A DNA stretch of 64,000 nucleotides from Castellaniella sp035707805 (GCA_035707805.1 DASSTS010000031.1:16138-80137); one strand, 5' to 3'; numbered from the stretch's first letter, positions 37,558 through 47,130 are shown. Made by a program: numbers and translations. The notes: a model not told the origin generated them from the sequence alone.

Positions 37558-37980
37558 ATGAGCGCCATCACGATCTATCACAATCCCGCCTGCGGCACGT
37601 CGCGCAACGTGCTCGCCTTGATCCGCAACAGCGGCGAAGAACCCACGGTCGTCGAGTACCTGAAGACACCGCCCGATCGCGCCACGCTGGTCAAGCTGCT
37701 GGCCGACGCGGGCCTGAGCGTACGAGACATATTGCGCGAGAAGGGTACGCCCTATGCGGAACTCGCTCTGGGCGACGCCCGATGGACGGATGAGCAGCTG
37801 CTCGACTTCATCGAGCAGCACCCCGTCCTCATCAACCGTCCCATCGTGGTCACGCCGCTGGGAACGCGCCTGTGCCGCCCGTCGGAAACCGTGCTGGACA
37901 TCCTGCCGCAGCCGCAACGCGGCGCCTTCAGCAAGGAAGACGGCCAGGCGGTCGTGGACGCCAAGGGCCGCAAGGTCTGA
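37558..37980 (+). CDS. arsC: Arsenate reductase, glutaredoxin-coupled ArsC family
   Basis: A 140-residue thioredoxin-fold protein with the ArsC start TIYHNPACGTSRN; the catalytic cysteine is C12. The arginine-bearing LINRPIVVTPLGTRLCRPSE segment around residues 92-111 is the arsenate site. It would reduce arsenate to arsenite using glutathione and glutaredoxin. AGGA precedes the start. No arsR, arsB or acr3 is beside it, so it may be a solitary housekeeping copy or a YfgD-like relative without arsenate activity. Confidence 0.88.
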   Translation: MSAITIYHNPACGTSRNVLALIRNSGEEPTVVEYLKTPPDRATLVKLLADAGLSVRDILREKGTPYAELALGDARWTDEQLLDFIEQHPVLINRPIVVTPLGTRLCRPSETVLDILPQPQRGAFSKEDGQAVVDAKGRKV

Positions 37981-38024
37981 GGTCTGCCGCATCGCGTCGG
38001 GGGCTCTATACTGGCAGGACTCTG

Positions 38025-38044
38025 GCCGGCGCCCAGGCGCCGGC
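38025..38044 (+). other. Hairpin between arsC and the aldehyde dehydrogenase
   Basis: An 8-bp perfect stem GCCGGCGC / GCGCCGGC with loop CCAG and no T tail. It lies 30 bp before the dehydrogenase start, after a TATACT that could be its -10. It may be in the 5' leader of that gene or at the end of arsC mRNA. Confidence 0.4.
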
Positions 38045-38074
38045 GTCCCGAACCCTTGCCCAGGAGCTTGATTC

Positions 38075-39529
38075 ATGGCTGTCGCTTCCGCAATCTCTTA
38101 TCCCGATACCCGACTTCTGATCGACAACCAGTGGGTGGATGCCGCCGACGGCCGCACGCAGGACGTGCTGAACCCGGCCAACGGCCAGGTGATCGGCACG
38201 GTCGCCCACGCCGGCATTCCCGACCTGGATCGCGCATTGGCGGCCGCGCAGCGCGGGTTCGAGGTCTGGCGCGACACGCCGGCGCATGAGCGCGCGGCCA
38301 TCATGCGCCGGGCTGCAGGGCTGCTGCGCGAACGCGCCGACGACATCGCCCGCCTGCTGACCCAGGAACAGGGCAAGCCGCTGGCCGAGGCCCGGGGCGA
38401 GACGCTGGCCGGGGCCACGCTGATCGAATGGTTCGCCGACGAGGGGCTGCGCGTGTACGGCCGCATCGTGCCCTCGCGCAATCCCGCCGCCCTGCAACTG
38501 GTCGTCAAGGAACCCGTCGGCCCGGTGGCCGCCTTCACGCCCTGGAACTTCCCCATCAACCAGGTGGTGCGCAAGCTGGGCGCGGCGCTGGCGACGGGCT
38601 GCTCCTTCCTGTGCAAGGCCCCCGAGGAGACTCCGGCCTCGCCGGCCGCGCTGCTGCAGGCATTCGTGGACGCCGGGCTGCCGGCGGGCGTGGTGGGCCT
38701 GGTCTACGGCAATCCGGCCGAGATCTCCGGCTACCTGATCCCGCATCCCGTCATCCGCAAGGTCACGTTCACCGGCTCGACCCAGGTGGGCAAGCAGCTG
38801 GCCGCGCTGGCCGGCGCCCACATGAAGCGCGTCTCGATGGAACTGGGCGGCCATGCCCCGGTGATCGTGGCCGAGGACGCCGACCTGGAACTGGCGGTCA
38901 AGGTCGCCGGCGCCACCAAATTCCGCAATGCGGGGCAGGTCTGCATTTCGCCCACGCGGTTCCTGGTGCATCGCAGCCTGGCCGATGAATTCACCCGGGC
39001 CTTCGTGAAGCACGCCGAATCCCTGAAGCTGGGCGACGGCCTGGCTGAGGACACCACCCTGGGGCCGCTGGCCAACGCGCGCCGCGTCACGGCCATCGCC
39101 CAGGTGGTCGAGGACGCGCGCCGCCGGGGCGCCGAAGTCCTGACCGGTGGCGCGCGCGTCGGCGAGACGGGCAATTTCTTTGCGCCGACCATCATCGCGG
39201 GCCTCACCACCGAGGCGGACCTGTTCAACAACGAGCCTTTCGGGCCGGTGGCGGGCATCCGCACGTTCGATCGCCTGGACGAGGCCATCGCCGAGGCCAA
39301 CCGCCTGTCCTACGGGCTGGCGGCCTATGCCTTCACCCGGTCGCTGCGCAATGTGCAGCAGCTGGTCGGTCGGGTCGAGGCCGGCATGCTGTGGATCAAC
39401 CAGCCCGCCACGCCCTCGGCCGAGCTGCCCTTCGGCGGCGTCAAGGATTCGGGCTACGGCACCGAGGGCGGCCCCGAGGCGCTGGAGGCTTACCTCAACA
39501 CCAAGGCGGTGTCGGCAGTCGGGGTGTGA
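38075..39529 (+). CDS. gabD: NAD(P)-dependent succinate-semialdehyde dehydrogenase family enzyme
   Basis: A 484-residue aldehyde dehydrogenase of the SSADH class. It has AAFTPWNFPINQV, the glycine loop FTGSTQVGK, the general base in MELGGHAPVIV and the catalytic cysteine in NAGQVCISPTRF. It oxidises succinate semialdehyde or a similar omega-oxo acid, so an alternative substrate is alpha-ketoglutaric semialdehyde from the aldarate pathway encoded 14 kb away. The gabT aminotransferase is not adjacent. Its last 35 bp overlap the 3' end of the facing GGDEF-EAL gene. AGGAG precedes the start. Confidence 0.88.
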   Translation: MAVASAISYPDTRLLIDNQWVDAADGRTQDVLNPANGQVIGTVAHAGIPDLDRALAAAQRGFEVWRDTPAHERAAIMRRAAGLLRERADDIARLLTQEQGKPLAEARGETLAGATLIEWFADEGLRVYGRIVPSRNPAALQLVVKEPVGPVAAFTPWNFPINQVVRKLGAALATGCSFLCKAPEETPASPAALLQAFVDAGLPAGVVGLVYGNPAEISGYLIPHPVIRKVTFTGSTQVGKQLAALAGAHMKRVSMELGGHAPVIVAEDADLELAVKVAGATKFRNAGQVCISPTRFLVHRSLADEFTRAFVKHAESLKLGDGLAEDTTLGPLANARRVTAIAQVVEDARRRGAEVLTGGARVGETGNFFAPTIIAGLTTEADLFNNEPFGPVAGIRTFDRLDEAIAEANRLSYGLAAYAFTRSLRNVQQLVGRVEAGMLWINQPATPSAELPFGGVKDSGYGTEGGPEALEAYLNTKAVSAVGV

Positions 39530-41471
39530 GGCTTTCCCGGCGCAGGCGCGCGCCCAGTTCGTCCGCCGTCAGGGGCCGCGCATACCGGTAGCCCTGGCCG
39601 TAGTCGCAGCCCATGGCTTCCAGGATGCGGTGCTGTTCGTCGGTCTCGATGCCTTCGGCGATGACCTTCAGGCCCAGCTGGTGGGCCATGGCGATCATCG
39701 CCTGGCACAGGATGCGGTCGCTGGACTCGGGGTTCAGCGTGCCGACGAAGCACTGGTCGATCTTCAGGAAATCCACGTGAAAGCGCTGCAGGTAGGCCAG
39801 GGATGAATATCCCGTGCCGAAATCGTCCAGCGCGACCTGGATGCCGGCGTCGCGAAAGCGCAGCAGCGAGGCGTTGGCGCCTTGCCCGGCCTCCATCAGC
39901 ACCTGCTCGGTGATCTCCACCGTGAGCGCCTCGCCCGGCAGGCCCAGGGCCTCGAGCTCGGCAATCCAGGTCGCAGGGTCCAGGCCGCTGTCGCGGAACT
40001 GCGCGGGCGACACGTTGATGCTGACGACGAAATCGGCGTGCAGGTCGCGCCGCCACTGCAGCAGCTGGCGGCATGCGGTCCTGAACACCCAGTCGCCCAG
40101 GGGAACGATCAGGCCTGAATCCTCGGCCAGCGGGATGAAATCCATGGGGCCGACCGTGCCGCGCACCGGATGCCGCCAGCGCAGCAGGGCCTCGGCCTTG
40201 AGGGTGCGGCCGGTGCGCATGTCCACGACCGGCTGGTACATCAGCTGGAACTGGTTTTCCCGCACCGCCGCCTGCAGGTCGTTGAGGAGTTCGCGCCGTT
40301 CCTGGACGTCGCGCTGCATCGAGACCGAGAACGCGCAGGCCTGGTTGCGGCCCAGCCCCTTGGCGGCATACAGCGCGAGATCCGCGTGCTTGAGCAGGCT
40401 GCCCGCGTCCGTACCGTCCCGCGGGAAATAGGTGACGCCCGCGCTCACGGAGATCTGCACGGCCTGGCCGTTCAGGGAATAGGGCTGCGCCACCGACTGC
40501 AGGACGCGCTGGCAGATCCGGTTCACCGCGTCCTCGTCGGCCGGGTCGCTCAGGATCAGGGTGAATTCGTCGCCGCCCAGCCGCGCCAGGTGGTCGGTGT
40601 CGCGCAGGCAGGACTGCAGGCGCCGGGCGACCTGCTGCAGCAGCTCGTCGCCGGTGTCGTGGCCGTGGGTGTCGTTGACCTCCTTGAACTGGTCCAGATC
40701 CAGGAAGACCAGGGCGAACGGCTGGCCGTTGCGCCGCGAGGCTTCGATGCCCGACTGCAGCCTGTCCTGGAAGGAGGGGCGGTTGGGCAGCTGGGTCAGC
40801 GCGTCGAAATGCGCCTGGTGCCAGACGGCGGCCTCGGCGCGCTTGCGTTCGCTGATGTCCAGCATCATGCCGATGATGGTGGGCCGGCCGTCCAGGATGA
40901 TCTGCGAGGCGTAGATCTCGACGTCGATGGGGGCGCCGTCGCTGCGCAGGGCCGGGTATTCGTAGCGGGCGCGCGAGACCTCGCCGGAGATCCGCTGGCC
41001 GGCGCGCACGCGGATCTGCCGATAAGTGTCGGGCGGAAAGACGCGGTCAAGCGGGAAATGGTCGGCCAGCACGTCCCGGTCATACCCCAGCATCCTGGCC
41101 AGCTGCGGGTTGGCGTAGGTGAAGCTGACCGCTTCGTCGACCATGTAGATGCCGATCACCGTGTTGCCGTTCAGGCCGTCGAACATGGCCCGGGTGCGCG
41201 AGAGGTCGCGCTGCGCCGCCTCGGATTGGGCGCGGGTGCGGCGCAGGCGCAGGGCCAGGACGAGCAGCAGGACGTCCAGCATCAGCAGGCCGGCCCCCGC
41301 CAGCCAGGCGGGCTGGCCCGCAGGCGCGGGCCCCGCCGTCAGACCTGACAGCAGCAGGCCGTTGCCCAGGGCGCCGACAGCGAGCAGCAGGATCGTTCCG
41401 AGGCAGCCCGCCGCACTCCCGGGGTGCGCGGCAGGGCGGCTTCCTGGGGAAGCGGTGGAGGAACGAGGCAT
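39495..41471 (-). CDS. PAS-GGDEF-EAL cyclic-di-GMP signalling protein
   Basis: A 658-residue protein with two N-terminal membrane segments (about residues 22-45 and 55-76), a PAS domain (about 92-215, YMVDEAVSFTYANPQLARML), an intact GGDEF (RLGGDEFTLIL, about 300) and an EAL domain (KAEALLRWRHP, then INVSPAQF and DDFGTGYSSLAYL). By motif it could both make and degrade cyclic-di-GMP; which dominates cannot be told. PAS suggests a small-ligand or redox cue. The Arg/Pro-rich first 20 residues suggest the start may lie slightly later. The fRMsr gene lies 105 bp upstream. Confidence 0.92.
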   Translation of the reverse strand: MPRSSTASPGSRPAAHPGSAAGCLGTILLLAVGALGNGLLLSGLTAGPAPAGQPAWLAGAGLLMLDVLLLVLALRLRRTRAQSEAAQRDLSRTRAMFDGLNGNTVIGIYMVDEAVSFTYANPQLARMLGYDRDVLADHFPLDRVFPPDTYRQIRVRAGQRISGEVSRARYEYPALRSDGAPIDVEIYASQIILDGRPTIIGMMLDISERKRAEAAVWHQAHFDALTQLPNRPSFQDRLQSGIEASRRNGQPFALVFLDLDQFKEVNDTHGHDTGDELLQQVARRLQSCLRDTDHLARLGGDEFTLILSDPADEDAVNRICQRVLQSVAQPYSLNGQAVQISVSAGVTYFPRDGTDAGSLLKHADLALYAAKGLGRNQACAFSVSMQRDVQERRELLNDLQAAVRENQFQLMYQPVVDMRTGRTLKAEALLRWRHPVRGTVGPMDFIPLAEDSGLIVPLGDWVFRTACRQLLQWRRDLHADFVVSINVSPAQFRDSGLDPATWIAELEALGLPGEALTVEITEQVLMEAGQGANASLLRFRDAGIQVALDDFGTGYSSLAYLQRFHVDFLKIDQCFVGTLNPESSDRILCQAMIAMAHQLGLKVIAEGIETDEQHRILEAMGCDYGQGYRYARPLTADELGARLRRESLTPRLPTPPWC

Positions 41472-41576
41472 GATGGCGGAATGCCGGAGCGCGGCGGGCG
41501 GCGGGTAACGGTTTGAAATGTATCCAGCATACTGCAGAGATCACTCCCGGCAGGGCGCCCCGCGCGCCGATTCGGA

Positions 41577-42080
41577 TCAGGGATTGCCCGGGGTATCGAG
41601 ATGATCCATGAAGACCCGGCACAGCGCCTCCATGCCGTCGCGGTCCTCGTCGTCGAAGCGGCCGGCGACCGGGCTGTCGACATCCCAGACACCCAGCAGC
41701 GACCCGTCGGCGCGGATCAGCGGCACCACGATTTCGGATTGAGAGGCCGAATCGCAGGGAATGTGCCCGGCGAACTGGTTGACGTCCCGCACCACCTGCG
41801 TGCGGCGCGCCTGGGCCGCCGTGCCGCAGACGCCGGCACCGATGGCGATGCGGATGCAGGCCGGCTTGCCCTGGAAGGGGCCGACGACGAGTTCCGTGCC
41901 GTCGTACAGGTAGAAGCCGGCCCAGTTCAACTGCGGCAGGCTGTGGAACACCAGCGCGCTGAAATTGGCGGCATTGGCGATCAGGCTGGGTTCGCCGGCG
42001 ATCAGATGCCGCGCCTGGTCCGCCAGGCTGGCGTAGTGCGCGGCCTTGCTGGCGAAGGTCTGCGGGGAAAGGTGGAACAT
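41577..42080 (-). CDS. msrC: Free methionine-(R)-sulfoxide reductase (GAF domain)
   Basis: A 167-residue GAF-fold enzyme that reduces free methionine-R-sulfoxide. The three redox cysteines are C75, C85 and C109 with the same 10- and 24-residue spacing as the E. coli enzyme (KPACIRIAIGAGVCG, HIPCDSASQSEIV). LNWAGFYLY and LLGVWDVDSP are further family blocks. It is in the same direction as the PAS-GGDEF-EAL gene but 105 bp away, and is divergent from the second cyclic-di-GMP protein. Confidence 0.95.
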   Translation of the reverse strand: MFHLSPQTFASKAAHYASLADQARHLIAGEPSLIANAANFSALVFHSLPQLNWAGFYLYDGTELVVGPFQGKPACIRIAIGAGVCGTAAQARRTQVVRDVNQFAGHIPCDSASQSEIVVPLIRADGSLLGVWDVDSPVAGRFDDEDRDGMEALCRVFMDHLDTPGNP

Positions 42081-42213
42081 CGGCCATGTCCGGAAAAGGA
42101 AGGGAGCCTCATTTTAGATCCCGCGCCGGGTGAGGTTGGCGCCGCCGGTTTGCGTGTATATTCCCATCTGGTGCCTGGTCTGTCGCCGGGCCGGACTGCA
42201 CGAGGAAACCTGA

Positions 42214-44886
42214 TTGCCTGGCGCGCATGGCCGTTCCCCCGCGACACGCCGTACCGACCGTCCCGGCCTGTTCGACAGCCTGCGCGTGCGCCTGTTCATG
42301 GCGGTGCTGGTCACCGCCATTCCCATCATCGGCGGCCTGGGCTATTACGTCTGGCACCAGTACCAGGGGCTGTCCGCCGGCAGCGAGCGCTCGGCCGAAA
42401 ACCTGATCCAGGTCACGGCCGCCTACGACCGGACCCTGCTCAACGACGCCCGCGACGTGCTGCTCACCCTGGCGAATTCCCCGGTGCTGCGCGACGGCCG
42501 CTGGGATGAATGCCGCGGATATCTCGCCACATTGCTGGGGCACCTGCCGCGCTACCTGAACCTCGGCGTGATCGGCCCGGACGGCCGGCAGGTCTGCTCG
42601 GGCCTGCCGGATCCGGACCGCCGGGGCTCGTACCTGGGCGACCGACCGTATTTCCAGGCGGCCATGGAACAGCCGGACGTGATCCTGGGCGGATTCATGA
42701 TCGGGCGGATGTCGGGGATTCCCACCGTGGTGCTGGGCGTCCGGATCTCGGGGGATTCAGGGCTGGGCGCCGGGGTGGCCTACGCGGGCATGAACCTCGG
42801 CTACCTGCGGGCGGGGGCGGCGATTCCCGATCTGCTGCCTGAGGCCCGCCTGTGGGTCCTGGATCGCCAGGGCCATGTCCTGCAGGCCATCCCCGGCGAT
42901 TCCAGCCATCTGGGCGAGCGCCTGGATCCCTATCCGCCCGAGGCCGACGGCCTGCTGCGCACCGAGCAGCTCGACGCGGAAGGCCGCAACTGGGTGGTGT
43001 ACTCCCTGCCGGCGGGGCCCCGGGGGGACGGCCAGGGTCTGTCGATCCGCTACGAAATTCCCGAATCCTCCCTGTACGCCGGGGCCCGCCGGGCCTTGTG
43101 GAACGGCCTGATCCTCATCGCACTGCTGCTGTGCGTGACGCTGCTGGTGGCGGGCAACCTGATGCAGCGTTCCCTGCGTCGGTCCGAGGAGCGCGAACGC
43201 CTGCTGAACCGCCTGATGGACGTGACGGCCGAGGCGATCTACGGCCTGGACGTGCGGGGCCGCGTCGTGATCGCCAACCAGGCCTGCGCGGACCTGCTGG
43301 GCTACGAGCACCCCGACGCGCTGCTGGGCATGGAGTTCCATGAGCATTTCCACCTCCGCCACGAGGACGGCAGGCCGCTGCCGCGCGAGGACTGCCGCAT
43401 CCACCAGTGCCTGGCCGGCGGGCCGCGCGTCCATGCCGACGACGAAGTCATGTGGCGGCGCGACGGCACCTGTTTTCCGGTGGAATACTGGGCCTATCCC
43501 ATCCTGAAGGGCGGGCGTATGGACTTCTGCCTGGTGACGTTCCTGGACATCAGCGAGCGCCGCGCGCAACAGCGGGCGCTGGCCTACCAGGCCAGCCACG
43601 ATCCCCTGACCCAGCTGCTGAACCGCGGCGACATCCTGCGGCGCCTGCAGGCGCGCATGGGCGGGCCCGGCCCGGCCTGGACGCTGGTGATGTCCAACCT
43701 GGACGGCTTCAAGGAGGTCAACGGCGCGCTCGGCCACGACGTGGGCGACCGCCTGCTGCAGGCCGCGGCGCGCCGGTTCCAGCTCGTGCTGGGCGAGGAC
43801 TGCGTGCTGGCGCGGCTGGGCAGCGACGAGTTCGCCTTCCTGCTGGACACGGGGAACGAGTCGCAGGCCTGCGATCAGGTCCGCCGCCTGCTGGCCGCCA
43901 TCCGCGAGCCCTTTCCGCTGAACGACCTGCAGGTCCGCATCAGCTGCAGCTTCGGCCTGGCCATGCATCCGCAGCATGCCGACGATCCGGACGAGCTCGT
44001 GCGCTGCGCCGACACCGCGATGCGGCGCGCCAAGCGCGAGGGCCTGGGCGTGGCCGTCTTCAACCAGCAGGACCGCGCCCATGCGGATGACCGGCTGCTG
44101 CTGCGCGGGGAATTGCGGACGGCGCTGGCGCAGGGTCAGTTCATGCTGCACCTGCAGCCGAAGATCGCACTGGGCGATGGTTCGCCGGCCCGCGGCGAGC
44201 CCGTGGGCTTCGAGGCCCTGACGCGCTGGCTGCACCCGGAACGCGGCCAGATACCGCCGGCCCAGTTCATTCCCATCATCGAGGTCAGCGACCTGATCCA
44301 TCCCTTCACCCGCTGGGTGGTGGACCAGGCCGTGGCCGCCTGCGTGCGACTGCAGGCCGTGCGCCCCGGCGTGACCATGGCGGTGAACATCTCGTCGCGC
44401 AATCTGCTGGACGACCACTTTCCCCAGCAGGTCGAGGATGCGCTGGTCCGCCACGGCCTGGAACCCTCGTTGCTGGAACTCGAGGTCACCGAGAGCGTGA
44501 TCATGGCCGACCCCGCGCGGGCGCTGCGCACGCTGTATGCACTGCATGCCCTCGGGGTGCGGCTGTCCATCGACGACTTCGGCACGGGATATTCGTCGTT
44601 CGCCTATCTCAACCGCCTGCCGGTGGACGCGCTGAAGATCGATCAGTCCTTCGTGGCGGGCATGGCCGACGACGCCGACCTGCGCGCCATCGTCCGCTCC
44701 ATCATCGAAATGAGCCATACTCTGGGCTTGAACGTGATCGCCGAGGGTATCGAGACCCGGGATGCCTGCGACCTGCTGCGCGGCATGGGCTGCGACGTGG
44801 GCCAGGGATACTGGATCGGCCGCCCGGCCCCCGAGGATCAGGCGCGCGCCTGGCTGCAGGCGGCGGGCCGGCCGGCGGCGGACTGA
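42214..44886 (+). CDS. Membrane sensor with PAS, degenerate GGDEF and EAL domains
   Basis: An 890-residue protein. Two membrane helices (about residues 25-45 and 296-318) enclose a periplasmic sensor of about 250 residues resembling the Cache fold (LGVIGPDGRQVCSGLP, YLGDRPYFQAAMEQ). A cytoplasmic PAS (about 335-455), a GGDEF-like domain whose motif reads GSDEF (RLGSDEFAFLL) and an EAL domain (FEALTRWLHPE, VNISSRNLLDD, DDFGTGYSSFAYL) follow. The altered GGDEF suggests the main output is phosphodiesterase. The start is a TTG with GAGGAA 6 nt upstream. Confidence 0.88.
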   Translation: MPGAHGRSPATRRTDRPGLFDSLRVRLFMAVLVTAIPIIGGLGYYVWHQYQGLSAGSERSAENLIQVTAAYDRTLLNDARDVLLTLANSPVLRDGRWDECRGYLATLLGHLPRYLNLGVIGPDGRQVCSGLPDPDRRGSYLGDRPYFQAAMEQPDVILGGFMIGRMSGIPTVVLGVRISGDSGLGAGVAYAGMNLGYLRAGAAIPDLLPEARLWVLDRQGHVLQAIPGDSSHLGERLDPYPPEADGLLRTEQLDAEGRNWVVYSLPAGPRGDGQGLSIRYEIPESSLYAGARRALWNGLILIALLLCVTLLVAGNLMQRSLRRSEERERLLNRLMDVTAEAIYGLDVRGRVVIANQACADLLGYEHPDALLGMEFHEHFHLRHEDGRPLPREDCRIHQCLAGGPRVHADDEVMWRRDGTCFPVEYWAYPILKGGRMDFCLVTFLDISERRAQQRALAYQASHDPLTQLLNRGDILRRLQARMGGPGPAWTLVMSNLDGFKEVNGALGHDVGDRLLQAAARRFQLVLGEDCVLARLGSDEFAFLLDTGNESQACDQVRRLLAAIREPFPLNDLQVRISCSFGLAMHPQHADDPDELVRCADTAMRRAKREGLGVAVFNQQDRAHADDRLLLRGELRTALAQGQFMLHLQPKIALGDGSPARGEPVGFEALTRWLHPERGQIPPAQFIPIIEVSDLIHPFTRWVVDQAVAACVRLQAVRPGVTMAVNISSRNLLDDHFPQQVEDALVRHGLEPSLLELEVTESVIMADPARALRTLYALHALGVRLSIDDFGTGYSSFAYLNRLPVDALKIDQSFVAGMADDADLRAIVRSIIEMSHTLGLNVIAEGIETRDACDLLRGMGCDVGQGYWIGRPAPEDQARAWLQAAGRPAAD

Positions 44887-44923
44887 TCCGCGCTCCTCGG
44901 ACAATTCAGGAAAGGAAGTCGAC

Positions 44924-45505
44924 GTGTCGGATGCTTCGGAACAGCATTTGCGGGAAACCCTCATCGCCAGCGAGACCCTGTGCGAAGGCGGCTTCCTGAA
45001 AGCCAGGCGGGACACGGTGCGCATGCCCGATGGCGGCGTATCCACCCGCGAATACATCGTCCACCCCGGCGCGGTGGTCGTCATCCCCCTGCTGGACGAC
45101 GATCACGTCCTGCTGGAGCGCCAGTTCCGCTACCCGGTGGGGCGGGTGATGACGGAATTCCCCGCCGGCAAGCTCGATCCGGGCGAGGATCCGCTGCGGT
45201 GCGCGCAGCGCGAGCTGCTCGAGGAAACCGGCTACACGGCGGGCCAGTGGGCCCATGCGGGCGCCCTGCACCTGGCCATCGCCTATTCCACCGAGATCAT
45301 CCACATCTTCTTCGCCCGCGACCTGCGGCCAGGCGCGCGCCAGCTGGACGAGGACGAGTTCCTGGACGTCTGCCCGCAGCGGGACCGGGAATTCTTCGCT
45401 GCGTGCCGGGCCGGCGGCGTGACCGACGCCAAGACCCTGACCTGCGCCCTGTGGCTGCAGAACGTGCGCAGCGGCGCCTGGGCGCTGGACTGGACCGAGG
45501 TCTGA
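44924..45505 (+). CDS. ADP-ribose pyrophosphatase-type Nudix hydrolase
   Basis: A 193-residue Nudix enzyme of the NudF/ADPRase type. The Nudix box runs from FPAGKLDPGED through RELLEETGY, preceded by VLLERQFRYPVGRVM, which marks ADP-sugar hydrolases. It would split ADP-ribose to AMP and ribose-5-phosphate. The GTG start has an AGGAAAGGAA stretch upstream and lies 37 bp after the EAL gene, so co-transcription is possible. It converges on the carbonic anhydrase gene 10 bp away. Confidence 0.92.
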   Translation: MSDASEQHLRETLIASETLCEGGFLKARRDTVRMPDGGVSTREYIVHPGAVVVIPLLDDDHVLLERQFRYPVGRVMTEFPAGKLDPGEDPLRCAQRELLEETGYTAGQWAHAGALHLAIAYSTEIIHIFFARDLRPGARQLDEDEFLDVCPQRDREFFAACRAGGVTDAKTLTCALWLQNVRSGAWALDWTEV

Positions 45506-45515
45506 GCCGCGGCCC

Positions 45516-46151
45516 TTATTCGCGGTAGGGCTCGAAGCGCCCGGTCTCAGGGTTGCGGATGAACAGCACCCCGGTGGCGACCCCGAAATAGGCGCCGTGG
45601 ATCGTCAGCGTGCCGGCCTCGACGCGTTCGCGCACGGCGGGAAAGGTCATCAGGTTGGCCATGCTGTATTCGACCACGCCCCATTCCATGTTGCGGATCC
45701 ATTCCGCGTAGTCGCCGGTCTGCGGCCCGACCTTGTCGGCGACGGGCTTGATCTGCGACATCCATTTGCCGATGAAGTCGCGCTTGGACAGCGGCCCGGC
45801 CTTGTTGGCGTAGGCGGCGACCCCGCCGCAGCTGGCGTGGCCCATGATGACGATGTGGCCGACCTGCAGGGCGTTGACGGCGAATTCCACGCAGGCGCTG
45901 GTGCCGTGAAAGGCGGTTTCCGGGTCTTCGTCGCAGGGCGGCACGATGCCGGCGATGTTGCGCACCACGAACATTTCGCCGGGGCCGGCGTCGAAGATCG
46001 TCTCCGGCGCGACGCGGGAGTCCCCGCAACTGATCAGCATGATGTCCGGATGCTGGCCGTGTTCGGCCAGATCGTGGTAGCGGGCGCGTTCGGTTTCGAG
46101 GCGGCCGTGCAGGAAGGAGGCGTAGCCTTCGGTCAGTCGTTGGGGAAACAC
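45516..46151 (-). CDS. can: Beta-class carbonic anhydrase
   Basis: A 211-residue beta-carbonic anhydrase interconverting CO2 and bicarbonate. Zinc ligands are C42 (MLISCGDSR, with D44 and R46), H105 and C108 (IMGHASCGGV). VVRNIAGIVPP and TSACVEFAV are family blocks. There is no signal peptide, so it is cytosolic. It is 36 bp downstream of the LysR gene on the same strand and close to dabB-dabA, making a local inorganic-carbon module. Confidence 0.95.
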   Translation of the reverse strand: MFPQRLTEGYASFLHGRLETERARYHDLAEHGQHPDIMLISCGDSRVAPETIFDAGPGEMFVVRNIAGIVPPCDEDPETAFHGTSACVEFAVNALQVGHIVIMGHASCGGVAAYANKAGPLSKRDFIGKWMSQIKPVADKVGPQTGDYAEWIRNMEWGVVEYSMANLMTFPAVRERVEAGTLTIHGAYFGVATGVLFIRNPETGRFEPYRE

Positions 46152-46187
46152 GATGATGTCCTTGTCGTTTGGAAAGGGTCGGATGCG

Positions 46188-47090
46188 TCAGGGGAAGATG
46201 TCCGCGACCGCCGCGCGCCGCAGCAGCCGGTTCAGGGGAGGCGCCAGGTGTCCGTGCTGGACCGTGATGGCGTAGAAATGCTCGGAAAGCTGGGACGACT
46301 GGCCGACGTGCACGAGCTGGCCCGATTGCAGTTCGTCCTGCACCACGACCTCGGGAAGCACCGTGATCCAGCCGCTGTCGCGCGCGATCAGCCGCAGCAT
46401 GGTCATGTCGTCGATCTCGGCGCGCACTTTGGGCTGCACGCCGGCGGCGAAACACAGGGCGTCGAATTGCGGGCGCACGCTGTGGCGCACGCTGGGCATG
46501 GCCATCTCGACGCCGTCCAGGTCCTCCGGCACGCGCAGCGTGGCGCCCGCCCAGCGGTCGGCCCGGCCGACCAGCGAGATGACCTGGCTGCCCAGGAACC
46601 GGGAGGATACCGGCCGCGCGGGGTCCGTCGGCACCGGTTCGTTGGCGAGCACCACGTCCAGCTGGTGGCGCAGCAGGCGCTCCACCAGCGTCTGCAGCGA
46701 ACCGGAATCCACCGACAGCGCCACCAGCGGGTCGTGGAGCAGGGGGCGCAGCCAGTTGACCTGGAAATTGCGCGACATGGTCGAGACGCTGCCCACCCGC
46801 ACGTGGACGGTGTCTTCGTTGCGCCCGTCCAGCCAGCCCAGCATCTGCTCGCCCAGGCCGAAGATGTTCTCGGCGTAGGCGAGGACCTGCCGTCCGGTGG
46901 CGGTGAGCTCGAGGTGCCGCCCCTGGCGGTCGAACAGGGCCTGCCCCAGCCGGTTCTCCAGATGTCTGATCTGCGTGGAGAGCGCCGACTGCGAGGTATG
47001 GATCTGCTCGGCGGCGTGTGTCAGGGAACCTGTCTTGGCCACGCGCCAGAAGTAGAACAAGTGCTTGAAGTTCAGCTGATGGATGTCCAT
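46188..47090 (-). CDS. LysR-family regulator, probably of the DAB carbon-uptake genes
   Basis: A 300-residue LysR regulator. The N-terminal HTH (NFKHLFYFWRVAKTGSLTHAAEQI, in parts; TSQSALSTQIRHLENRLG) resembles the NhaR-like branch, which starts with a Phe-Trp-rich helix. The rest is a substrate-binding-like effector domain (about 95-300). It is divergent from dabB-dabA across 96 bp and is followed by the carbonic anhydrase gene, so it is likely to control both. The inducer is unknown; CO2 or bicarbonate limitation is inferred from context. Confidence 0.9.
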   Translation of the reverse strand: MDIHQLNFKHLFYFWRVAKTGSLTHAAEQIHTSQSALSTQIRHLENRLGQALFDRQGRHLELTATGRQVLAYAENIFGLGEQMLGWLDGRNEDTVHVRVGSVSTMSRNFQVNWLRPLLHDPLVALSVDSGSLQTLVERLLRHQLDVVLANEPVPTDPARPVSSRFLGSQVISLVGRADRWAGATLRVPEDLDGVEMAMPSVRHSVRPQFDALCFAAGVQPKVRAEIDDMTMLRLIARDSGWITVLPEVVVQDELQSGQLVHVGQSSQLSEHFYAITVQHGHLAPPLNRLLRRAAVADIFP

Positions 47091-47116
47091 CGTTCTGTTT
47101 TATAGAATCTTCCAAT

Positions 47117-47130
47117 ATTATAAATGTAAT
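47117..47130. promoter_or_regulatory. Candidate LysR operator/promoter between lysR and dabB
   Basis: In the A+T-rich 96-bp divergent gap, ATTA-N6-TAAT forms a short palindrome, within which a T-N11-A LysR-type pattern can be placed (47116-47128). TATTAT and TATAAA hexamers here could be -10 boxes. I cannot tell which strand uses them. Confidence 0.4.
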
